A stretch of DNA of 64,000 nt from Halovibrio variabilis (GCF_007991175.1 NZ_BJXV01000020.1:1-64000); one strand, 5' to 3'; numbered from the stretch's first letter, positions 50,995-61,964 are shown. Notes: generated by a model not told the origin, from the letters alone. Program-made: numbers and translations.

Positions 50995-52194
50995 ATGAAC
51001 GTGTTTACATCCATTGGTCGCTCGGCACGCCTATGCTTTTTTGCTGCCATGGTGACGGTCGCTGCCCCGGCGTCCGCTCAGGTGATCCCACAGCCGCAAA
51101 CGATAATTCCTGCAGCCCCCCAGCTAGCGGCGAGTTCCTGGATACTCATGGATGCGAACAGTGGGCGCATTCTCGCTGAGCATAACTCGGATGAGCGCCT
51201 TCCCCCAGCAAGCCTGACCAAGCTGATGACCGCGTATTTGGTCGAGCGTGAGCTGGATCGTGGCACCATTAATCTCGATGATATGATCAACATTAGCGAG
51301 AATGCCTGGCGCACCGGCGGCTCGAAAATGTTTATTGAGGTGGGCGATCAAGTGTCAGTGGATGATCTCCTCCATGGCATCATCATCGTGTCGGGTAACG
51401 ATGCCAGCGTGGCCATGGCCGAGCACTTGGCGGGTGGCGAGGCGCCGTTTGCAGATCTGATGAATCAGCATGCCACGCGACTGGGCATGAATAACACCAA
51501 TTTCCAGAACGCTACCGGTTTGCCGGGCGAAAATCACTACTCAACTGCCCACGATATGGCACGGTTATCGCAGCACATCATTAATGATTACCCCGATCAC
51601 TACGAAATTTACTCCCATCGGACCTTCTCTTATGGCGGTATTGATCAGCCTAATCGCAATCGCTTGCTGTGGCGCGACCCGTCGGTCGATGGCCTAAAAA
51701 CCGGCTGGACCACAGAGGCCGGTTACTGTCTGGTATCATCGGCTAAGCGTGATGATATGCGCTTGATTTCAGTGGTCATGGGCACCGGCTCTGATGAGGC
51801 GCGGGCTCAAGAAACCCAAAAGCTGCTCAGCTACGGTTTCCGCTTTTTCGAAACCATGAAGCTCTACGAACGTGGGGCTGTACTGGCAACGCCACGCGTT
51901 TGGGGGGGGGATATCAACGAGCTGCGGGTGGGCGTTGATGAAGAAGTCTTTATGACCCTGCCGCGTAACCGCAATGAAGAGCTTCGCGCGCGCCTCAACC
52001 TTAACCCGGATCTACAGGCGCCGGTTGCTGTCGGCGACGAGGTCGGTACCCTGGAAGTGCATCTAGGCGACGAGGTGGTCGGTGAGCGTCGTTTGGTAGC
52101 CCTTGAAAACATTGAAGAGGGCGGCTTGTTCAAGCGTCTTTTTGATCAGGTGCAGCGCTTTTTTAGTAATTTGATTAGTCGTTTTACGGATTAA
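50995..52194 (+). CDS. dacA: D-Ala-D-Ala carboxypeptidase (PBP5/6 type)
   Basis: The 399-residue precursor has a signal peptide ending near APASA (residue 28). Active-site motifs are complete: Ser73-x-x-Lys76 in PPASLTKLMTAYL, SGN at 133-135 and KTG at 235-237. The C-terminal PBP5 domain (ERGAVLATPRVWGGDINELRVGVDEEV) is followed by an amphipathic anchor ending KRLFDQVQRFFSNLISRFTD. It trims pentapeptides and limits crosslinking. dacA versus dacC naming cannot be decided by eye. The ATG at 50995 is chosen because it starts the signal peptide. An upstream start at 50959 would spoil it. Confidence 0.94.
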   Translation: MNVFTSIGRSARLCFFAAMVTVAAPASAQVIPQPQTIIPAAPQLAASSWILMDANSGRILAEHNSDERLPPASLTKLMTAYLVERELDRGTINLDDMINISENAWRTGGSKMFIEVGDQVSVDDLLHGIIIVSGNDASVAMAEHLAGGEAPFADLMNQHATRLGMNNTNFQNATGLPGENHYSTAHDMARLSQHIINDYPDHYEIYSHRTFSYGGIDQPNRNRLLWRDPSVDGLKTGWTTEAGYCLVSSAKRDDMRLISVVMGTGSDEARAQETQKLLSYGFRFFETMKLYERGAVLATPRVWGGDINELRVGVDEEVFMTLPRNRNEELRARLNLNPDLQAPVAVGDEVGTLEVHLGDEVVGERRLVALENIEEGGLFKRLFDQVQRFFSNLISRFTD

Positions 52195-52271
52195 TCAGTC
52201 CTTAATCACCGTACCCTGATTGGCTCCCATGTGTGCCTGTCAGGTACGCAGTTTCGAAAAATAGGTTTGCC

Positions 52272-52583
52272 ATGAAAAAAAATGCTCCTCAAGGCTTGCG
52301 CGATTTGCGCCAGCCGACGGTGCAAGCACCGCCTAAAATCACCTTTCCCTGTGATTATTCGTTAAAAATCGTTGGTGATGCCGCCGAGGATTTTCCGGCC
52401 TGCGTGTGCCAAGTGATCGTGCGCCATGCGCCCGATTTCGATGCCACCACGATGCAGGTGGTTGATAGTCGCAACGGACGTTTTCAATCGGTACGTGTCG
52501 TTATCAGGGCAACCGGCGAGGGGCACATTAAGGGGCTGTTTGACGATCTTAAGGCCACGGGTCGTGTTCACATGGTGGTGTAA
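52272..52583 (+). CDS. ybeD: YbeD-like DUF493 protein
   Basis: The 103-residue protein reads [61 protein letters not shown] and ends [11 protein letters not shown], a ferredoxin-like fold of the DUF493/YbeD family. It is thought to be a regulatory partner next to lipoate genes. It lies between dacA and lipB exactly as in E. coli, and lipB starts two bases after its stop. The ATG at 52272 is preferred. A longer frame from 52233 lacks support. Confidence 0.92.
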   Translation: MKKNAPQGLRDLRQPTVQAPPKITFPCDYSLKIVGDAAEDFPACVCQVIVRHAPDFDATTMQVVDSRNGRFQSVRVVIRATGEGHIKGLFDDLKATGRVHMVV

Positions 52584-52585
52584 TC

Positions 52586-53248
52586 GTGAACGACTCAGTG
52601 CCCATAGAGTTACACAATTTGGGTCGCCAAGCGTATGTTCCCGTATGGGAGGCGATGCGCGCCCTGACTGATAACCGCGATCCACACACGCCGGATCAGT
52701 TCTGGCTAGTTGAGCATGACCCGGTGTTTACCCAAGGGCAGGCGGGTAAGCCCGAACATTTACTCATGCCAGGCGATATCCCAGTGGTGCATGTGGATCG
52801 TGGTGGGCAAGTCACCTACCACGGCCCTGGGCAAGTGGTGCTTTATCCGCTGTTGGATGTGCGGCGTGGCAAAATTGGCGTACGCCACTTAGTCACCGCT
52901 CTCGAAAACGCAGTGATTGAGGTGTTGAGTAGCTATGGGGTGAGCGCACGAGCACGCCCCGATGCCCCCGGTGTTTATGTGGTGACAGCGCTGGGTGAGG
53001 CTAAGATTGCCTCGCTGGGGTTGCGTATTCGGCGGGGGGCAAGCTTTCACGGCGTGGCATTAAACGTCGACGGCGATCTAGCGCCTTTTTTGCGTATTAA
53101 CCCCTGCGGCTATGCGGATATGCCGATGGCAAAGCTGGCTGATTTTGTTTCAATACCTAGCGATCATCAGGTAGGTGAGCAGCTTGCCAATGTGCTAGCC
53201 GCACAGTTAAGCCGTCATTTGGTGCGTGTTGATCGCTCGCCGCTATAA
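52586..53248 (+). CDS. lipB: Octanoyl-ACP:protein N-octanoyltransferase
   Basis: The 220-residue protein has the LipB blocks [66 protein letters not shown] and the catalytic Cys in [14 protein letters not shown] with its lysine partner. It transfers octanoate from ACP to lipoyl domains. The GTG start at 52586 follows ybeD by 2 bp. LipA, which adds sulfur afterwards, is encoded convergently at 53415. Confidence 0.95.
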   Translation: MNDSVPIELHNLGRQAYVPVWEAMRALTDNRDPHTPDQFWLVEHDPVFTQGQAGKPEHLLMPGDIPVVHVDRGGQVTYHGPGQVVLYPLLDVRRGKIGVRHLVTALENAVIEVLSSYGVSARARPDAPGVYVVTALGEAKIASLGLRIRRGASFHGVALNVDGDLAPFLRINPCGYADMPMAKLADFVSIPSDHQVGEQLANVLAAQLSRHLVRVDRSPL

Positions 53249-53259
53249 CTCGCCACTAT

Positions 53260-53283
53260 AAAAAGGGAGCCATCAGCTCCCTT
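53260..53283 (-). terminator. Intrinsic terminator of lipA
   Basis: On the minus strand GGGAGC, a 5-nt loop and GCTCCC are followed by five T residues (plus-strand 53260-53264). It lies between the convergent lipB and lipA ends and terminates lipA. On the plus strand no T-tract follows. Further small inverted repeats up to 53370 may serve lipB. Confidence 0.75.
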
Positions 53284-53414
53284 ACGGTAGTCAGGCTGGT
53301 AGCCTGAGAAGTCGCGAGCTAAAGCTACCTCCCACTCCCACTCTGGTAGAGATAACTCTACACAGAGTGACGAAGCGCCATTTCAGTGGGCTCTATAAAG
53401 CGTTAGAGCTATGC

Positions 53415-54473
53415 TTAGCCTACGTTTAATGCCGGGATAAGGTCAGGGTTTGCTTCCTGCTGCTGGCCAGGGACCGCGGCAGGTGAGGCAAGCCCCAGGT
53501 TGTTTTTCTCGAACACGCGGTCAGCGCGATAGCTGGAGCGCACTAACGGGCCCGAAGGGACTTCCATAAAGCCTTTTTCCAGGCCAATCACGCGATAGCG
53601 ATCAAACTCTTCAGGCGTTACCCAACGCTCAACCGCCAGGTGGTTCTTGGTTGGCCGTAAGTACTGCCCGAGGGTGACGATATCCACGCCAATTTCGCGA
53701 AGGTCGTCAAAGGTTTGCAAGATTTCTTCGTCGGTCTCGCCCAGCCCCAGCATGATACTGGTTTTGGTGATGATATCGGGGCGGTAGCGTTTAGCGTGGG
53801 CAAGTACATCAAGGGTTTTGCGATATCCCGCCCGCCGATCGCGTACGCGTCCGGTTAGCCGTTCAACGGTTTCAACGTTTTGAGCAAATACCTGCAAACC
53901 AGAATCGACGACCCGTTCAATCGCCGTGGTTTCGCCATCAAAGTCGGGGGTTAAGGCTTCCACTACCACATCGGGCGTGCGCGTTTTAATCGCGCGAATG
54001 CAGTTGGCGTAATGCGTGGCACCGCCATCGTCAAGGTCGTCACGGTCTACCGAGGTCAAGACGATGTAGCGCAACCCCATTAATTCGACCGACTTGGCGG
54101 TGTTTTCGGGTTCGTCATGGTCTAACCAGCCCTGCGGGTTGCCGGTGTCGACGGCGCAAAACTGGCAGGCGCGCGTACAGACGGAGCCCATGAGCATGAT
54201 GGTCGCCGTGCCGTTGCTCCAACACTCGCCCATATTGGGACAATGGGATTCAGCGCAAACGGTGCTTAGACGGTGCGTGGCGACATTTTTCTTAACCGCT
54301 TCAAAGCGCTCGCCGCCTGGGATCTGTGCTCGAAGCCACTTCGGCTTGCGCTCAAGAGACGGGGCCTCTGCCTGCTCTTTGCGCTGCTTCATACCATCTT
54401 TAATCACCGTCATGCCATGTTCGTTGCGGAATTTTTCACCGCTAGACACGCGCTGCGAGGGATTATTGCTCAT
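53415..54473 (-). CDS. lipA: Lipoyl synthase
   Basis: The 352-residue radical-SAM enzyme has both cluster motifs: [13 protein letters not shown] for the sacrificial cluster and [11 protein letters not shown] (CxxxCxxC) for the SAM cluster, plus [13 protein letters not shown] near the C-terminus. The tail ([29 protein letters not shown]) is longer than in E. coli LipA. It inserts two sulfurs into protein-bound octanoyl groups. It is convergent with lipB rather than in the usual tandem order, with its own terminator. Confidence 0.96.
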   Translation of the reverse strand: MSNNPSQRVSSGEKFRNEHGMTVIKDGMKQRKEQAEAPSLERKPKWLRAQIPGGERFEAVKKNVATHRLSTVCAESHCPNMGECWSNGTATIMLMGSVCTRACQFCAVDTGNPQGWLDHDEPENTAKSVELMGLRYIVLTSVDRDDLDDGGATHYANCIRAIKTRTPDVVVEALTPDFDGETTAIERVVDSGLQVFAQNVETVERLTGRVRDRRAGYRKTLDVLAHAKRYRPDIITKTSIMLGLGETDEEILQTFDDLREIGVDIVTLGQYLRPTKNHLAVERWVTPEEFDRYRVIGLEKGFMEVPSGPLVRSSYRADRVFEKNNLGLASPAAVPGQQQEANPDLIPALNVG

Positions 54474-54789
54474 AGGGACAGAGCCTCTCTAATGTGAGAT
54501 AGGCAGGGTAGTGAGAAAAACGATTGAGTCGCTGCGTTGCTCTCTGATCACCTGCCAATTGATACGTAGCTCGCTGGGTAATCGGCCAAACTAATACCTT
54601 AATGTAACATATCTTGCCAATAACGGGACACCGTAGGGCGTTATGTTTGCGGCGGCCCTCTCGTGTCGTTGGTGTGAAAAGTCGGGGTTAATGATCGACG
54701 TTTTGCGGGTAGTAGCCTAAACTATATTGCGTTGCAGCATCATCGCTTTCGGGTCCTGATGCCTGTGCATCAACCCAATGGGGGAACCT
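54474..54789. other. Intergenic region between divergent lipA and the DUF3141 gene
   Basis: About 316 bp with no convincing gene, hairpin or repeat. It must hold both promoters. AT-rich patches near 54590-54620 and 54715-54735 are the likeliest promoter sites, but I see no clean pair of hexamers. Confidence 0.45.
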
Positions 54790-57285
54790 ATGAACTTTCT
54801 CACCAATCCATTGCTTGCCGCTACCGCTATTACAGACGGATGGTCAAAGCAACAAAATGGTCACTCTACCCTTCCCGGTAGCGCAGCGCTCGCGTCGCTG
54901 TTTGATCCATTCGGATTTGGCCGTGCGGCTTTCGATTACTGGCGCGACAGCGCCGAGCGCAGCATTCTGTACTTGGATGTCATGCGCGAGCGAGGCAATC
55001 AATATCTTGAGCACATGGAGCAAACCAAGCCTAATGTGCTGGGGTTCGATACTGAAGTGTTAGTGGACGGTCGGACGCTGCCGCGCCCAACCAACTACGA
55101 GCTATTGCGTGTATTGCCCCATGAAGGTACTGAAATCGATCAGCAAAAACGGCCCTTTGTGGTGGTCGACCCGCGCGCAGGGCACGGGCCAGGGATTGGC
55201 GGTTTTAAACCTGACAGCGAGTTGGGCGTAGCGCTCAAAGCGGGTCACCCCTGTTATTTCATTGGTTTTTTGCCGTTTCCAGAGCCGGGGCAAACCGTCG
55301 AGGATGTGGTTGAGTCGGAAGTCGCTTTCTTGCGCCACGTGATTGAGCTTCATCCAGAGACGTCCGAAAAACCCATGGTGGTAGGTAACTGTCAGGCGGG
55401 CTGGCAGCTGATGATGGCCGCTGCCTTAGAGCCGGACGTTTTCGGTCCTATTCTGATTGCCGGGGCCCCGCTTTCCTACTGGGCGGGCGAACACGGCAAA
55501 GCGCCTATGCGCTACACCGGTGGCATGGCCGGGGGCAGTTGGATTACCGCGCTCACCAGCGATATTGGCAATGGCCAGTTCGATGGCGCATGGCTGGTGC
55601 AGAATTTTGAGCGCCTCAACCCGGCCAATACCCATTGGAAAAAGCAGTATCACCTCTACGACAATATCGACACGGAAGCGGGTCGCTACCTTGAGTTCGA
55701 GCGCTGGTGGGGCGGCCACGTTGTCTTGGGGGGAGAAGAAATCCAGTATATCGTCGATAACTTGTTTATCGGCAACCGGTTATCCACCGCGCAACTGGTC
55801 ACTCACGATGGGCGTCGCATTGACCTGCGCAATGTGCGCTCGCCAGTGGTGGTGTTTTGTTCGCGTGGCGATGACATTACCCCGCCGCCACAAGCGCTGG
55901 GCTGGGTTCGCGATCTTTATGAAGACGTAGATGACATTGTCGCCAATGAACAAACCATCGTGTATTGCATGCACGATACGACCGGGCACTTAGGTATTTT
56001 TGTCTCGGGCAGTGTCTCGCGCAAAGAGCACACTGAGTTCACGGCGAATATGGATTATATCGACGTGTTACCGCCGGGTTTATACGAAACCTCGGTGACC
56101 AAGGCCGGAACGGGCGAAGACGCCGAGCTGTACGAGCGCGATTACCTGCTTGAGTTCACGCCGCGTAATTTCGAAGAACTCGACCAGGAAGTGAAGCATA
56201 AACCGGAAGATGATCGCCGCTTTGCCACCGTAGCGCGTATTTCAGAAATTAACCTTGGTATGTATCGGCTCTTTCTTCAGCCCTGGCTAAAAGCCACTAT
56301 GACGCCAGAGGCCGCTCGTTGGATTCGCCGCATGCACCCCATCCGTTTGGGCTACAAGCTGTTGTCTGACCGCAATCCGCTGTCTGTGCCATTGCCGGTA
56401 ATGGCGGATGCTGTGCGCAAAAATCGCCATCCCGTGTCACAAGACAATGTGTTCAAAACGTTTGAGAGCATGGGGTCTGACCAGCTGGTCGCTAGCTTGA
56501 ACGCGATGCGTGACCTGCGCGACGCCAATACCGAAAAAATGTTTATGGATATTTACGGCCAGCCGCTTCTACAGGCGGCCGTTGGCCTGCATGGCGATGC
56601 GCACGTGCATCGGCGGCGTCCGGGCGCCGAGCCTGAGCGTCGTCGCTTTGTTGAGCAGCGCCAGGAAGAATTGCGCGCTAAAATCGCCTCAGGCGGGGCT
56701 CATGAAGCCGTCATGCGCTCGCTGATTTATGTCTTGGGCGGTGCTCCCGCGACAGATGAGCGTAACTTCAAGCGGCTTCGTGCCTCGCGTGCAGAACTTG
56801 AGCCAGGCATCCAGCTGAGTGAGTTTAAGCGTCTAGTGCGCGAGCAGTTTTTTATTTTGAAATTGGACCGTGAAAAGGCGCTTAACTCACTGCCGACATT
56901 GCTAGCGGGGCACACTAATGACGATATTGACGGCTATTTGAGCCATCTTGAGCATGTTTTTGCCGCCAGTGGTGAGCTTTCAGAGCACACCGCTGAACGC
57001 TTTGAGCAGATCAAAGCGCTGTTTGATAAGGCCAGGCCCAGCAAGCCAGCGACGTCTCAGCCAGTAACGGAGGAGGCTAGCGCAGAGCCGACAGCAGCCA
57101 AGCCCGCCGCAACGCGGCCAGCAGAAACCGCTGCAAAACCAGACGCCGCCAAGACCACGTCTAAGACCCCGACGGACACCGAGCAAAAGGGTGAAAAAAC
57201 CTCTGCCACTAACGAACCGGCAAGCGAGGAGTCGGCCAAGCCGGGTAGCGATACAGGGCGTCGAAAGGCCCCGCGTAAACGCTAA
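54790..57285 (+). CDS. DUF3141 protein (PHA-synthase-like alpha/beta hydrolase)
   Basis: The 831-residue protein has an N-terminal helical region, an alpha/beta-hydrolase core with PFVVVDPRAGHGPGIGGFKPDSE, a nucleophile elbow PMVVGNCQAGWQLMMAAAL in which cysteine replaces serine, as in PHA synthases, and VVVFCSRGDDITPPPQALGWV with the catalytic Asp, then HDTTGHLGIFVSG with the His. The C-terminal half (about 430-760) is helical, and the last 80 residues are a low-complexity Ala/Thr/Pro/Lys tail like phasin or PhaM tails. GGGGGAA precedes the ATG at 54790. DUF3141 proteins are linked with PHB-storing bacteria, but activity is not established. It is monocistronic with its own terminator. Confidence 0.87.
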   Translation: MNFLTNPLLAATAITDGWSKQQNGHSTLPGSAALASLFDPFGFGRAAFDYWRDSAERSILYLDVMRERGNQYLEHMEQTKPNVLGFDTEVLVDGRTLPRPTNYELLRVLPHEGTEIDQQKRPFVVVDPRAGHGPGIGGFKPDSELGVALKAGHPCYFIGFLPFPEPGQTVEDVVESEVAFLRHVIELHPETSEKPMVVGNCQAGWQLMMAAALEPDVFGPILIAGAPLSYWAGEHGKAPMRYTGGMAGGSWITALTSDIGNGQFDGAWLVQNFERLNPANTHWKKQYHLYDNIDTEAGRYLEFERWWGGHVVLGGEEIQYIVDNLFIGNRLSTAQLVTHDGRRIDLRNVRSPVVVFCSRGDDITPPPQALGWVRDLYEDVDDIVANEQTIVYCMHDTTGHLGIFVSGSVSRKEHTEFTANMDYIDVLPPGLYETSVTKAGTGEDAELYERDYLLEFTPRNFEELDQEVKHKPEDDRRFATVARISEINLGMYRLFLQPWLKATMTPEAARWIRRMHPIRLGYKLLSDRNPLSVPLPVMADAVRKNRHPVSQDNVFKTFESMGSDQLVASLNAMRDLRDANTEKMFMDIYGQPLLQAAVGLHGDAHVHRRRPGAEPERRRFVEQRQEELRAKIASGGAHEAVMRSLIYVLGGAPATDERNFKRLRASRAELEPGIQLSEFKRLVREQFFILKLDREKALNSLPTLLAGHTNDDIDGYLSHLEHVFAASGELSEHTAERFEQIKALFDKARPSKPATSQPVTEEASAEPTAAKPAATRPAETAAKPDAAKTTSKTPTDTEQKGEKTSATNEPASEESAKPGSDTGRRKAPRKR

Positions 57286-57314
57286 AAAAGCACCTGAGAC
57301 AGTACGTTAGCTTC

Positions 57315-57352
57315 AAGCGCCCCCGCCTATTAGGCGGGGGCGCTTTGTTTGT
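57315..57352 (+). terminator. Intrinsic terminator of the DUF3141 gene
   Basis: AAGCGCCCCCGCC (57315-57327) and its complement (57333-57345) form a 13-bp stem with loop TATTA, followed by TGTTTGTT. The remaining 240 bp to topA (57353-57590) hold no gene that I can see. They must carry the topA promoter. Confidence 0.85.
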
Positions 57353-57590
57353 TACAGCACCTTATGGGTTGCTGTAACGCCAGTGGCAGTCTAGTGTCTA
57401 GCTACTCTTTATCTGAAATCTGAGGATTATTGCCGCTACTGGGTTGCCACTGGCGCTTAGCCAAGGGCTGGGGTAGGGTAGGCGCATTTTTTTCATTCGT
57501 ATCTTGCAAACGGGCTGTTTTATCCCAACGATACGACACCGAATTCAGAGCACGCGCTAGACAGTCCGTGCATTAGGAAAGTGGAGCACT

Positions 57591-60218
57591 ATGGGCAAGT
57601 CACTGGTCATCGTCGAGTCGCCAGCGAAAGCGAAGACGATTAATAAATATCTCGGCAACGATTTCATCGTGAAGTCGAGCGTGGGTCACATCCGTGACCT
57701 GCCGACCAGCGGCTCAGGTAAGGCAGCCTCCGATCCCAAGGAGCGCGCTCGCCAGGCCGCAGCGACACGCAAGATGTCGGCGGAAGAGAAGCTAGAGAGT
57801 AAAAAGCGCAAAAGCCAAGATCAGTTGATTCGGCGTATGGGCATAGACCCCGATAACGGCTGGGAAGCACGCTACGAAGTGTTGCCGGGAAAAGAGAAAG
57901 TCGTCGCTGAACTGAAAAAACTGGCTGAGAAAGCCGATGCCGTCTATCTCGCGACGGATTTGGACCGCGAAGGGGAAGCCATTGCTTGGCACCTACGCGA
58001 GACCATTGGCGGCGATGACAGTCGCTACAAGCGCGTGGTGTTTAATGAAATCACCAAAAACGCTATCCAGGACGCGTTCAAAGCCCCGGGTACGCTAAAT
58101 ATTCCCCGGGTAGAAGCGCAGCAAGCCAGGCGCTTTCTGGATCGTGTCGTGGGCTTTATGCTTTCGCCTTTGCTGTGGGCGAAAGTGGCGCGTGGGCTGT
58201 CAGCTGGGCGTGTGCAATCCGTTGCGGTGCGCCTGATTGTCGAGCGTGAGCGTGAAATTCGCGCTTTTATCCCTGAAGAATTCTGGGACGTAAACGCCGA
58301 TCTGGTCTCGCCAGACGGTGAGCTCGTGCGGTTTGCCTTGGTGCGACAAGACGGTAAAGCCTTTCGGCCCACGTCTGAAAAAGACACCCTGGCGCGTATC
58401 GAACAGTTGCGAAAAGCCAAACTGGCGATTACCTCTCGGGAAGACAAGCCCACCAGCTCTAAACCTACCGCTCCCTTCATTACCTCAACGCTGCAGCAGG
58501 CCGCCAGTGGCCGGTTAGGGTTTTCGGTTAAGAAAACCATGACCATGGCCCAGCGGCTTTACGAGGCGGGTTACATCACCTATATGCGTACCGACTCCAC
58601 TAACTTGTCGAAAGACGCGGTGGAAGGTGCACGCAGCTATATTGGTGAAGAGTTTGGTGAGCGCTACCTGCCCGAAGCGCCTAATCGCTACAGCAGTAAA
58701 GAGAGTGCCCAAGAGGCTCATGAGGCGATTCGCCCATCGAGCGTCGAGCGTAAAGCCGCCGATTTGGCGGGTATGGAACGTGATGCCGAACGTCTGTATG
58801 AGCTGATCTGGCGCCAGTTCTTGGCCTGCCAAATGACGCCGGCCCAATACCTATCGAGCACGCTCAGTGTCGAGGTTGATGGCTACGAGCTGCGCGCGAA
58901 AGGCCGGGTGCTTAAGTTTGATGGTTACACCCGGGTAATGAAGCCCGGCGGTAAGAACGAAGATCAGAGCCTGCCCGACCTGCCCAAGGGCACGCCGATG
59001 GCGCTGGAAGCGCTTGATCCTCAGCAACACTTTACCAAACCGTCACCGCGTTACACCGAAGCAAGCTTGGTCAAAGAGCTTGAGAAGCAGGGCATCGGCC
59101 GACCTTCTACTTACGCCTCGATTATCTCGACCATTCAAGATCGCGGCTACGTAAAGTTGGAAAACCGCCGCTTTTATGCCGAAAAACTGGGTGATATCGT
59201 CACTGAGCGGCTAAAAGAGTCTTTCCCTGATTTGATGGACTTCTCGTTCACGGCGCGGATGGAAGATAGCCTGGATGAAGTCGCCGAAGGCGAGCGTAAC
59301 TGGCGCGCATTGCTCGATGCCTTCTATGGCGAATTTCGTGAGGAACTTGCCAAAGCGGAAAGCGAAGACGGTATGCGGCCCAACCAGCCGGTGCCGACGA
59401 ACATCGACTGCCCGACCTGCGGGCGTCATATGCAAATTCGGACGGCATCGACGGGGGTGTTCCTGGGCTGTAGCGGCTATAATCTGCCGCCAAAAGAGCG
59501 CTGCAAGACCACCATCGACCTTATTCCTGGCGAAGAAGCCGTTGCGGAAGACGCCGATGAAGAAGCCGAAGCCATTGCGCTACGTGCCAAGCGCCGCTGC
59601 CCCAAATGCGGCACGGCAATGGATAACTATCTGATTGACGAGACGCGTAAGCTGCACATCTGTGGTGATAGTCCCGATTGTGACGGCTACGAGGTCGAAA
59701 GCGGAAAATTCAAGATTAAGGGCTACGAAGGCCCGGTGATCGAGTGTGACAAGTGCGGTTCTGAAATGCAGTTGAAATCAGGCCGTTTTGGTAAATATTT
59801 TGGGTGTACCAACAGCGAATGCAAAAACACCCGCAAGTTACTGAAAAGCGGGGAAGTCGCGCCGCCCAAAATGGACCCTATTCCGATGCCGGAGCTGGCC
59901 TGTCAGAAAGTTGATGACCATTACGTGCTGCGGGATGGAGCGAGTGGGCTATTTTTGGCAGCCAGCAAATTCCCTAAAAATCGTGAAACACGGCCGCCGC
60001 TGGTAAAAGAGCTGAAGGCGCATGCCGATGAGCTACCTGAGAAGTACCACTTTATTCTCAAAGCGCCCAGCGAAGACCCGGACGGTCGTCCCGCGCAAAT
60101 CCGTTATTCGCGTAAGAGTAAAGAGCAGTACGTGATGACTGATGAAGAGGGCAAAGCGACCGGTTGGAAAGCCATGTTTGATGCCGGTAAATGGCACGTG
60201 GAGGATAAGCGTAAGTGA
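57591..60218 (+). CDS. topA: DNA topoisomerase I
   Basis: The 875-residue type IA topoisomerase begins [22 protein letters not shown] (Toprim with the E of VIVESP and the DxDxxRE of [14 protein letters not shown]). The active-site Tyr331 is in [14 protein letters not shown]. Three C-terminal zinc ribbons follow: [10 protein letters not shown]...C...[11 protein letters not shown]...C...C and [10 protein letters not shown]...C...C, and then a further C-terminal domain ([16 protein letters not shown]). It relaxes negative supercoils. The next gene overlaps its stop by 4 bp. Confidence 0.97.
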   Translation: MGKSLVIVESPAKAKTINKYLGNDFIVKSSVGHIRDLPTSGSGKAASDPKERARQAAATRKMSAEEKLESKKRKSQDQLIRRMGIDPDNGWEARYEVLPGKEKVVAELKKLAEKADAVYLATDLDREGEAIAWHLRETIGGDDSRYKRVVFNEITKNAIQDAFKAPGTLNIPRVEAQQARRFLDRVVGFMLSPLLWAKVARGLSAGRVQSVAVRLIVEREREIRAFIPEEFWDVNADLVSPDGELVRFALVRQDGKAFRPTSEKDTLARIEQLRKAKLAITSREDKPTSSKPTAPFITSTLQQAASGRLGFSVKKTMTMAQRLYEAGYITYMRTDSTNLSKDAVEGARSYIGEEFGERYLPEAPNRYSSKESAQEAHEAIRPSSVERKAADLAGMERDAERLYELIWRQFLACQMTPAQYLSSTLSVEVDGYELRAKGRVLKFDGYTRVMKPGGKNEDQSLPDLPKGTPMALEALDPQQHFTKPSPRYTEASLVKELEKQGIGRPSTYASIISTIQDRGYVKLENRRFYAEKLGDIVTERLKESFPDLMDFSFTARMEDSLDEVAEGERNWRALLDAFYGEFREELAKAESEDGMRPNQPVPTNIDCPTCGRHMQIRTASTGVFLGCSGYNLPPKERCKTTIDLIPGEEAVAEDADEEAEAIALRAKRRCPKCGTAMDNYLIDETRKLHICGDSPDCDGYEVESGKFKIKGYEGPVIECDKCGSEMQLKSGRFGKYFGCTNSECKNTRKLLKSGEVAPPKMDPIPMPELACQKVDDHYVLRDGASGLFLAASKFPKNRETRPPLVKELKAHADELPEKYHFILKAPSEDPDGRPAQIRYSRKSKEQYVMTDEEGKATGWKAMFDAGKWHVEDKRK

Positions 60219-60676
60219 GTGCACGGTCACGAACCAACCAATTGCTTTATCAAGCTGAGCTACTCGTCGCGTTGCCCATAGGCGAGGATGAACACACCCA
60301 GTCGCGGCAAATGGCGCTGGAGGAGAGCGCCTTGGCACTGTTTGAGCTGGCGCTGGAATCGTTGCTGCGTGAGGTCACCGAGCATGCCCGCTTAGCGGAG
60401 CACCGTTGGACCGTTTTACTTGCCCAAGACGGTCCCGAGCTGGCGGAGTTGCAGCGCCTTCGCGATTTGAAAGCGCAGCCAGAGAGCTGGTTGAATTGGC
60501 TAGCCGTTCAATTAGAGCGTTTGCATAGCGATGAAGGCGCTGCACGGCGTACGGTGCAAAACCCGGCTATGATTGCAGTAGGTAGCCAAACCAGCTTGCG
60601 CCAGCAGCTGCTGGATAACCTTCAGGCTGCCAAGCATGAGATAGGCGCCCTGCGCGAAACCAGTCAGGAGTGGTAA
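60215..60676 (+). CDS. DUF6586-like protein coupled to topA
   Basis: The 153-residue protein is almost all helix. Its opening ([18 protein letters not shown]) resembles the RTNQKLYFARL start of the DUF6586 family, whose members are also encoded directly after topA in Pseudomonas. The GTG start overlaps the topA stop (GTGA), so the two are translated together. A role linked to DNA topology is possible but unknown. No motif, signal peptide or membrane segment is seen. Confidence 0.75.
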   Translation: MSARSRTNQLLYQAELLVALPIGEDEHTQSRQMALEESALALFELALESLLREVTEHARLAEHRWTVLLAQDGPELAELQRLRDLKAQPESWLNWLAVQLERLHSDEGAARRTVQNPAMIAVGSQTSLRQQLLDNLQAAKHEIGALRETSQEW

Positions 60677-60727
60677 TAGAGTGCCCTAACGGCATCCGCG
60701 CAGTTAAGCACTTAGGAAAGGAGAAGC

Positions 60728-61195
60728 ATGATGCGCTATAACCAAGTGAAGGATTTAATTGAATGGGCTGCGGGCTTTCACGCGCGAATGGCACGCCAAT
60801 ACAGTGAAGCGGCTGACAATGCCGATAATGAGCGTTTACAAATGGTGTTGACCTACTTAGCCAGCCGTGAGTTAAAAATGAAAACAGGCCTTGACGATCT
60901 GTTTCAAGATGATTCTGGGCATACTGAAGTAATGGAAACATGGTTCGATGATTCAAAAGACTTCCCCCAGCCACCAGAGCTGGACAAGCTGGCGGAACAG
61001 GCGGTAGCTGGCTCGATTGAAGAGGTGATGAAGACAGTAACCACGGCTCACCAACGTTTACAAGAACTTTATGAGCGTCGTGCGGAACGCGCAAAAATTG
61101 AGCCTGAGGAGGAGTTTTTTACCTCGTTGGCAAACGGACATAATGCTGAAATACGCCACATCATGGCGAGCATTGAAGAATTGCAAGGCGTTTGA
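60728..61195 (+). CDS. Helical, possibly ferritin-like protein of unknown function
   Basis: The 155-residue acidic protein is predicted to be four long helices. The first two (MMRYNQVKDLIEWAAGFHARMARQYSEAA, then ERLQMVLTYLASRELKMKTGLDDL) and the last two (IEEVMKTVTTAHQRLQELYERRAERAK, EEEFFTSLANGHNAEIRHIMASI) give spacing like ferritin/rubrerythrin bundles, with His and Glu residues that could bind metal (EWAAGFHARM, NGHNAEIRHIM). The canonical ExxH pair is not clear. AGGAAAGGAG precedes the ATG. It starts 51 bp after the DUF6586-like gene and may be co-transcribed. I cannot name a family. Confidence 0.72.
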   Translation: MMRYNQVKDLIEWAAGFHARMARQYSEAADNADNERLQMVLTYLASRELKMKTGLDDLFQDDSGHTEVMETWFDDSKDFPQPPELDKLAEQAVAGSIEEVMKTVTTAHQRLQELYERRAERAKIEPEEEFFTSLANGHNAEIRHIMASIEELQGV

Positions 61196-61334
61196 TTCGC
61201 ACCACCCTGTTATTAGCCTGCTTTTTCGCTGTACGTATGACGAAATGACTAACGGCGAACGTGGGAATAAGGTATAACAGCGACTAGATATACCTAGTCG
61301 ATTCACCACAGGCTAATTTGTTTCGAGAGCTATC

Positions 61335-61964
61335 ATGATTCCTGTCAATCGCCGCCGTTTTTTAGCCATGGCGCTGAGTCTGCCAGCCGTTGCCAGTGCG
61401 GCCGTCAATGTACCTAGTCTGGCGGGCGGTGCGGACCTGGTGGAAACAATGCTGGCCCGTGCGCCTGTGCCACGCCATAGTAACGAGTTATGGGTGTTGG
61501 TGGATGACCAAGAGGCAGCGCTGAGTGTGTTTAGGGGCAACGCGCTGGTAGAGCGCTTTGTGCCCGTATCATTGGGCCGCTCTGGGGCCAAGACGCAGCG
61601 TATTCGCGGCGATAATGTGACCCCGCTTGGCGAGTTTCGTATCAATCGTTTTAATTACGAAAGCCAGTGGCGTACCTTTATGAGCATTGATTATCCAACG
61701 CCACCGCACGCCCGCATGGCGCTGGAAAAAGGTATTTATTCTCAAGCTGATTATGACGATTACTTCGATTACTACCGTCGCCATGGCTACCCACCGCAAA
61801 ACACTGCCCTTGGCGGGGCAATTGGGATCCACGGCCTGGGTAGCGCAGACCCCGATATCCATGGGCGCTATCATTGGACCCAAGGGTGTGTAGCCGTTAC
61901 CAACGCGCAAATTGATCGCTTGGCAGAGCTGGTGGGTGTTGGCACTCGTGTAGTGATCCGTTAA
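61335..61964 (+). CDS. L,D-transpeptidase (YkuD domain), possibly Tat-exported
   Basis: The 209-residue precursor opens with NRRRFLAMALSLPAVASA, an arginine-rich signal compatible with Tat or Sec export. The YkuD domain spans the rest: ELWVLVDDQEAALSVFRGN, VSLGRSGAKTQRIRGDNVTPLGEFRI and the active site GIHGLGSADPDIHGRYHWTQGCVAV, with the conserved His and Cys. Such enzymes form 3-3 crosslinks, attach Lpp, or act on other tails. It lies about 210 bp before the Lpp-like gene in the same direction, with a second L,D-transpeptidase just beyond. The exact role is uncertain. Confidence 0.9.
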   Translation: MIPVNRRRFLAMALSLPAVASAAVNVPSLAGGADLVETMLARAPVPRHSNELWVLVDDQEAALSVFRGNALVERFVPVSLGRSGAKTQRIRGDNVTPLGEFRINRFNYESQWRTFMSIDYPTPPHARMALEKGIYSQADYDDYFDYYRRHGYPPQNTALGGAIGIHGLGSADPDIHGRYHWTQGCVAVTNAQIDRLAELVGVGTRVVIR

